A stretch of DNA of 64,000 nucleotides from the NCBI GenBank assembly GCA_963693305.1, contig OY855905.1, positions 45,755,395-45,819,394 of the forward strand, written 5' to 3'. The stretch's first letter is position 1, and every line of letters starts with the position of its first letter. The notes beneath the pieces were generated by a model, which saw only the letters and a program-made list of their open reading frames with translations, had not been told where the DNA came from and searched no databases. Position numbers and translations under genes: made by a program. This DNA comes from Meandrina meandrites (Eukaryota; Cnidaria; Anthozoa; Scleractinia; Meandrinidae). Below, in pieces: positions 61,387-64,000 of this stretch.

Positions 61387-62391
61387 ATGGATGCCAAACT
61401 CGCAAAGACATATTATAGTCCTGGGGGCTACTGGAAAGGTTTTGCTGCTATAAAAAAATTATCCGAAGCTGCATCATCAACAAAGTTGATAATACCAGAA
61501 GAAACCGCAAAAAAGTGGCTGTTCAAGCAAGCACTCTGGCAGATATTCCTCCCAGCACCGAAGCGCATTCCTCGGCCGAAATTCGATGTACCTATACCCA
61601 ACAAAGTGCACCAGGCGGATCTTCTTTTTTTGCCGCATGACAAACTACCCCGCGGACGCAAAGTTTTCAAATATGCACTCACAGTTGTTGATGTGGCCAG
61701 CCGATTCAAAGAAGCTGAACCTTTGACCTCTAAAAACTCTGATGAAGTTGCCCTTGCTTTTAAGAGAATTTACAAACGCTCGCCTCTGAAATGGCCTGAA
61801 CTGCTGCAGGTTGACCCCGGGCGCGAATTTATGGGCGCTGTTACAAAAGAAATGGAAAATCACAAAACATATATTCGGCGTGGGCGAGTTGACATTCACC
61901 GTGATCAGGCCATTGTTGAACGTTTTAACCGAACCCTGGCTGAGCGATTGTTCGGATACCAGTACGCAGTTGAAATGCGTAGCAACGCGGGCCAGCGGTC
62001 TACGGCGTGGGTAAAAAGACTTCCTGAAGTTGTGGCAGCTCTGAACAATGAAGTAACAAGCCTTATCGGCAAGAAACCCGCAGTTGCCATCAAAGAAAAA
62101 AATATTTATGCAAAGCCATCGACACCTTATTTGAGGCCTGTTGGAGACAGCGAAAAAAAGCTCCCATCTATTGTGAATGTAAGGTATTTGTACCAACCTG
62201 GCGAGCTTGAAGGTGGTGTGAAAAGAGCCACTGATCCAATCTGGTCTTTGAAAGTTTACAAAATTGAACGTTCTTTTACCAAACCGAATCAGCCCGTTCT
62301 CTACTATTTACACGACGGGCCCAAACGCGGCTTTGTACGTGAAGAACTACTCGTTGTACCTCCAAACACACAATTACCTCCAGAGCTTTAA
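61387..62391 (+). CDS. int: Polinton 2 integrase (rve), intact
   Basis: 334 residues. N-terminal region with GGYWKGFAAIKKLSE; rve core with D78 (QADLLFL), D143 (QVDPGREF) and E178 (IVERFNRTL), spaced D-65-D-35-E. The C-terminal part (LYYLHDGPKRGFVREELL) resembles the chromodomain-like tail of such integrases. It would insert the element into host DNA. Relative to element 1 it has five extra residues, because ATCAACAAAGTTGAT (61476-61490) is inserted in frame after residue 28. Overlaps the convergent polymerase gene by 18 bp. Confidence 0.95.
   Translation: MDAKLAKTYYSPGGYWKGFAAIKKLSEAASSTKLIIPEETAKKWLFKQALWQIFLPAPKRIPRPKFDVPIPNKVHQADLLFLPHDKLPRGRKVFKYALTVVDVASRFKEAEPLTSKNSDEVALAFKRIYKRSPLKWPELLQVDPGREFMGAVTKEMENHKTYIRRGRVDIHRDQAIVERFNRTLAERLFGYQYAVEMRSNAGQRSTAWVKRLPEVVAALNNEVTSLIGKKPAVAIKEKNIYAKPSTPYLRPVGDSEKKLPSIVNVRYLYQPGELEGGVKRATDPIWSLKVYKIERSFTKPNQPVLYYLHDGPKRGFVREELLVVPPNTQLPPEL
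61476..61490. repeat. In-frame palindromic mini-repeat inside integrase
   Basis: ATCAACAAAGTTGAT read as part of ASSTKLII. The element 1 integrase has only AKV at this point, so the insertion is directly visible as presence against absence. Confidence 0.92.
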
Positions 62392-64000
62392 CGCTTCTTC
62401 TATTTCTTCCATTTCTGTATTTGTTAATTCTATTTCTTCCATTTCTGTATTAGCTAATAAAGCTTCTATTTCTTCCATTGCACTGTTGTACCCGTAAGCC
62501 TTTGTATTTACCCCGTCGTCAGCTATCCAGCGCTTTGAATCAAACGGGGACAGTGAAATTTTATTTACATGTATGCCGTAGATTTCGTGCCCCTCGCTTC
62601 GCAACATTTTCATTCCGTGCCACATCTGCTCTTTTTTAAACAGCGCCGTCTTGTACTGCTCGTGCTTTATCTGTTTTTTGATAACGCTATCTTTCACACC
62701 TTTCGCTTTTTTAATATTTTTTTTCGCCGTCATGATGGAGTACATCTTTGACCTTAACCCCACATACTCCGTTATTGGCTCTCCATTGCACTCGTCTTTC
62801 ATTTTTCCCAACACCTTTTTGTTCTCTTCTGAGAAGAGCGGATGCTCCTTCGGGTAGTCCGATATGTCGTAAAAGCTCTTGTTTTTTTCGATATCTTTGT
62901 AGACATCTTCTGTTTCAATGTCAAGCAGCAGACTGTCTGTGTCTGTGTACAGCAGCTCACATTTCTCGCCGTACTGCTTTTTCAGGTGGTTGTAGAAGAA
63001 GTCGTACATCAAGATTTTGCTTTTGTCCAGGATTGTCATTCCTGTGTAAACCGGCTTGTTGAGCAGCAGACGGCTTTTGTGCATGTCAATGCCCACCAGG
63101 TCGTTTGTAAATATTGCATGCCTTGAGTATAGGGGGCTGGCCACCAGTTTCCTTATTTTATCTTTTTCATTGCTGCGGACTATTCTTATGTCCACCCGAT
63201 TGCGCAGGTTCTCCATCGTTTTGCCGAAGACTGAGTTGTTCATCAGCTTGTAAAAGTCTTTTTCGAAGCCATTTTTCGCATCTTTTCTAAATTCTGTGTT
63301 CATGCGGATGTATGGCTCCATCCAGCGCTCTTGATCAAACTCTAACGCCCTTTTTACACGTTTTAGCCTCATCCCCTGCTTAAGGTAGAACTTCAGGTTT
63401 TCGTAGTGAACCACGTAGTCATTTTTGTCTTCAAGTGTCAGCAGCAGCTTCTTGCTGTTGGGGATTTTCAGGTCTAGATATTTTATCAGTTTGTTTTGGT
63501 AGTCTGACATTTTTTCTTTTTCCACCGCCTTTTTCTCCGGCGCTAGCGGGTAGCTGTTATGTTCTTTGTGCAGTTCCGCCGGGTACTCCAGATCTACTTC
63601 TAGAATCCAGCCTTTCTTGGCGTTTTCTTTTTTGTTCAAGATTTCTTCCTCCGTCGGCATCACCCGTTTCCATTTAAAACCGCTTTTGGGAAGGGGCTTG
63701 CTCATTGCCCAGCCGTACAGGTTGTTTGCATCCAGGTACATTATATACCTGTTCGGTTTGCTTTCATCGTAGTCTGTTAGAAGCGGGTTGTTTGCTTTCG
63801 CGTGCCTTTTGCTCACCATTGAGATTCCCCCGCGAATTCCTCGTTCCACAAACATGTGCATTTCATAGTCTGTTAGCAGCTCGAGATTTACTCCTGTCAT
63901 TTTTAAAAGCGCATCCCATGACAGACCCGGTGATGTGAAATAGTGTGCCGGATCAAGTTTATACTTCTTCAGACACAGTTCGCGGAAGTTTTCAAACACA
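62374..64000 (-). CDS. polB: DNA polymerase B, C-terminal part (runs off the window)
   Basis: At least 541 codons, open at the window edge; the apparent first codon is a GTG inside the gene, so the start lies beyond 64000. Visible motifs: DANNLYGWAM (motif A), KLMNNSVFGKTMEN (motif B), YTDTDSLLLDIE (motif C) and GLRSKMYSIM. After the last motif it lacks the block of about 60 lysine- and cysteine-containing residues present in element 1 and rejoins at KKAKGVK. Ends EEALKLWR. Confidence 0.93.
   Translation of the reverse strand, partial: VFENFRELCLKKYKLDPAHYFTSPGLSWDALLKMTGVNLELLTDYEMHMFVERGIRGGISMVSKRHAKANNPLLTDYDESKPNRYIMYLDANNLYGWAMSKPLPKSGFKWKRVMPTEEEILNKKENAKKGWILEVDLEYPAELHKEHNSYPLAPEKKAVEKEKMSDYQNKLIKYLDLKIPNSKKLLLTLEDKNDYVVHYENLKFYLKQGMRLKRVKRALEFDQERWMEPYIRMNTEFRKDAKNGFEKDFYKLMNNSVFGKTMENLRNRVDIRIVRSNEKDKIRKLVASPLYSRHAIFTNDLVGIDMHKSRLLLNKPVYTGMTILDKSKILMYDFFYNHLKKQYGEKCELLYTDTDSLLLDIETEDVYKDIEKNKSFYDISDYPKEHPLFSEENKKVLGKMKDECNGEPITEYVGLRSKMYSIMTAKKNIKKAKGVKDSVIKKQIKHEQYKTALFKKEQMWHGMKMLRSEGHEIYGIHVNKISLSPFDSKRWIADDGVNTKAYGYNSAMEEIEALLANTEMEEIELTNTEMEEIEEALKLWR

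Larger units (their letters stand above)
51552..64000 (-). mobile_element. Polinton/Maverick-type element 2 (incomplete at window edge)
   Basis: Related to element 1 but in opposite orientation, with its zinc-gene end at 51552 and its polymerase gene running off the window. Same gene order and strands relative to the ends. All genes in view are open. Proteins are mostly very similar to those of element 1, yet the terminal hairpin sequence and the coiled-coil protein have diverged. Many palindromic mini-repeats occur at sites empty in element 1. Confidence 0.9.

Noticed and set aside
1..64000. CRISPR arrays, rRNA genes, bacterial operons
   Set aside because: None seen; the window is animal-type DNA with introns, SINEs and LINEs.

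Overview
This is eukaryotic, animal-type DNA: intron-containing genes, tRNA-derived SINEs, a PHD-finger LINE, many foldback repeats and two large virus-like DNA transposons of the Polinton/Maverick type. The repeat flavour and a C-type lectin gene suggest a cnidarian, probably an anthozoan (coral or anemone). That host call is inference; nothing in the window proves the species.

Left part (1-25 kb): two host genes in a sea of repeats. A C-type lectin gene runs on the minus strand with four exons visible (18132 down to 3404): a signal-peptide exon, one complete lectin domain in a single exon, and a second lectin domain split over two exons, all with compatible splice phases. A TMEM267-like membrane protein gene lies on the plus strand (20848-22678, two exons). 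Around them are a Ty3/gypsy ruin, three SINEs, several foldback/MITE elements, and a set of three nested inverted repeats at 19306-20735.

Middle (25119-40721): a complete 15.6-kb Polinton-type element with terminal inverted repeats of about 426 bp that appear identical. It carries protein-primed-type DNA polymerase B, an rve integrase, an A32/FtsK-HerA-like packaging ATPase, a likely major capsid protein, and eight further conserved small or structural-type genes, including a 41/42-residue reading frame. Three of its genes are broken (integrase frameshift, one nonsense mutation in the 222-residue protein gene, a doubly broken zinc-binding gene). I see no adenovirus-type cysteine protease.

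Spacer (40.7-51.5 kb): a Mutator-like element with 9-bp target duplication was split by a CR1/Jockey-like LINE, which was in turn hit by a Harbinger-like MITE and by a truncated LINE end. An 800-bp hAT-like MITE follows at 48053.

Right part (51552-64000): a second, related Polinton in opposite orientation, cut off by the window edge inside its polymerase gene. Every gene visible in it is open.

Most interesting signal: both Polintons are peppered with short palindromes of three related kinds (cores ATCAAC-AAA-GTTGAT, GGCAAC-AAA-GTTGCC and GTGGGGT-AAACCCCAC). They sit at gene starts and ends and even inside reading frames, and are present in one element but absent from the same site of the other. 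They look like a mobile palindromic mini-repeat family private to these virus-like elements. Both elements also have long hairpins built into their terminal repeats, with conserved architecture but diverged sequence.
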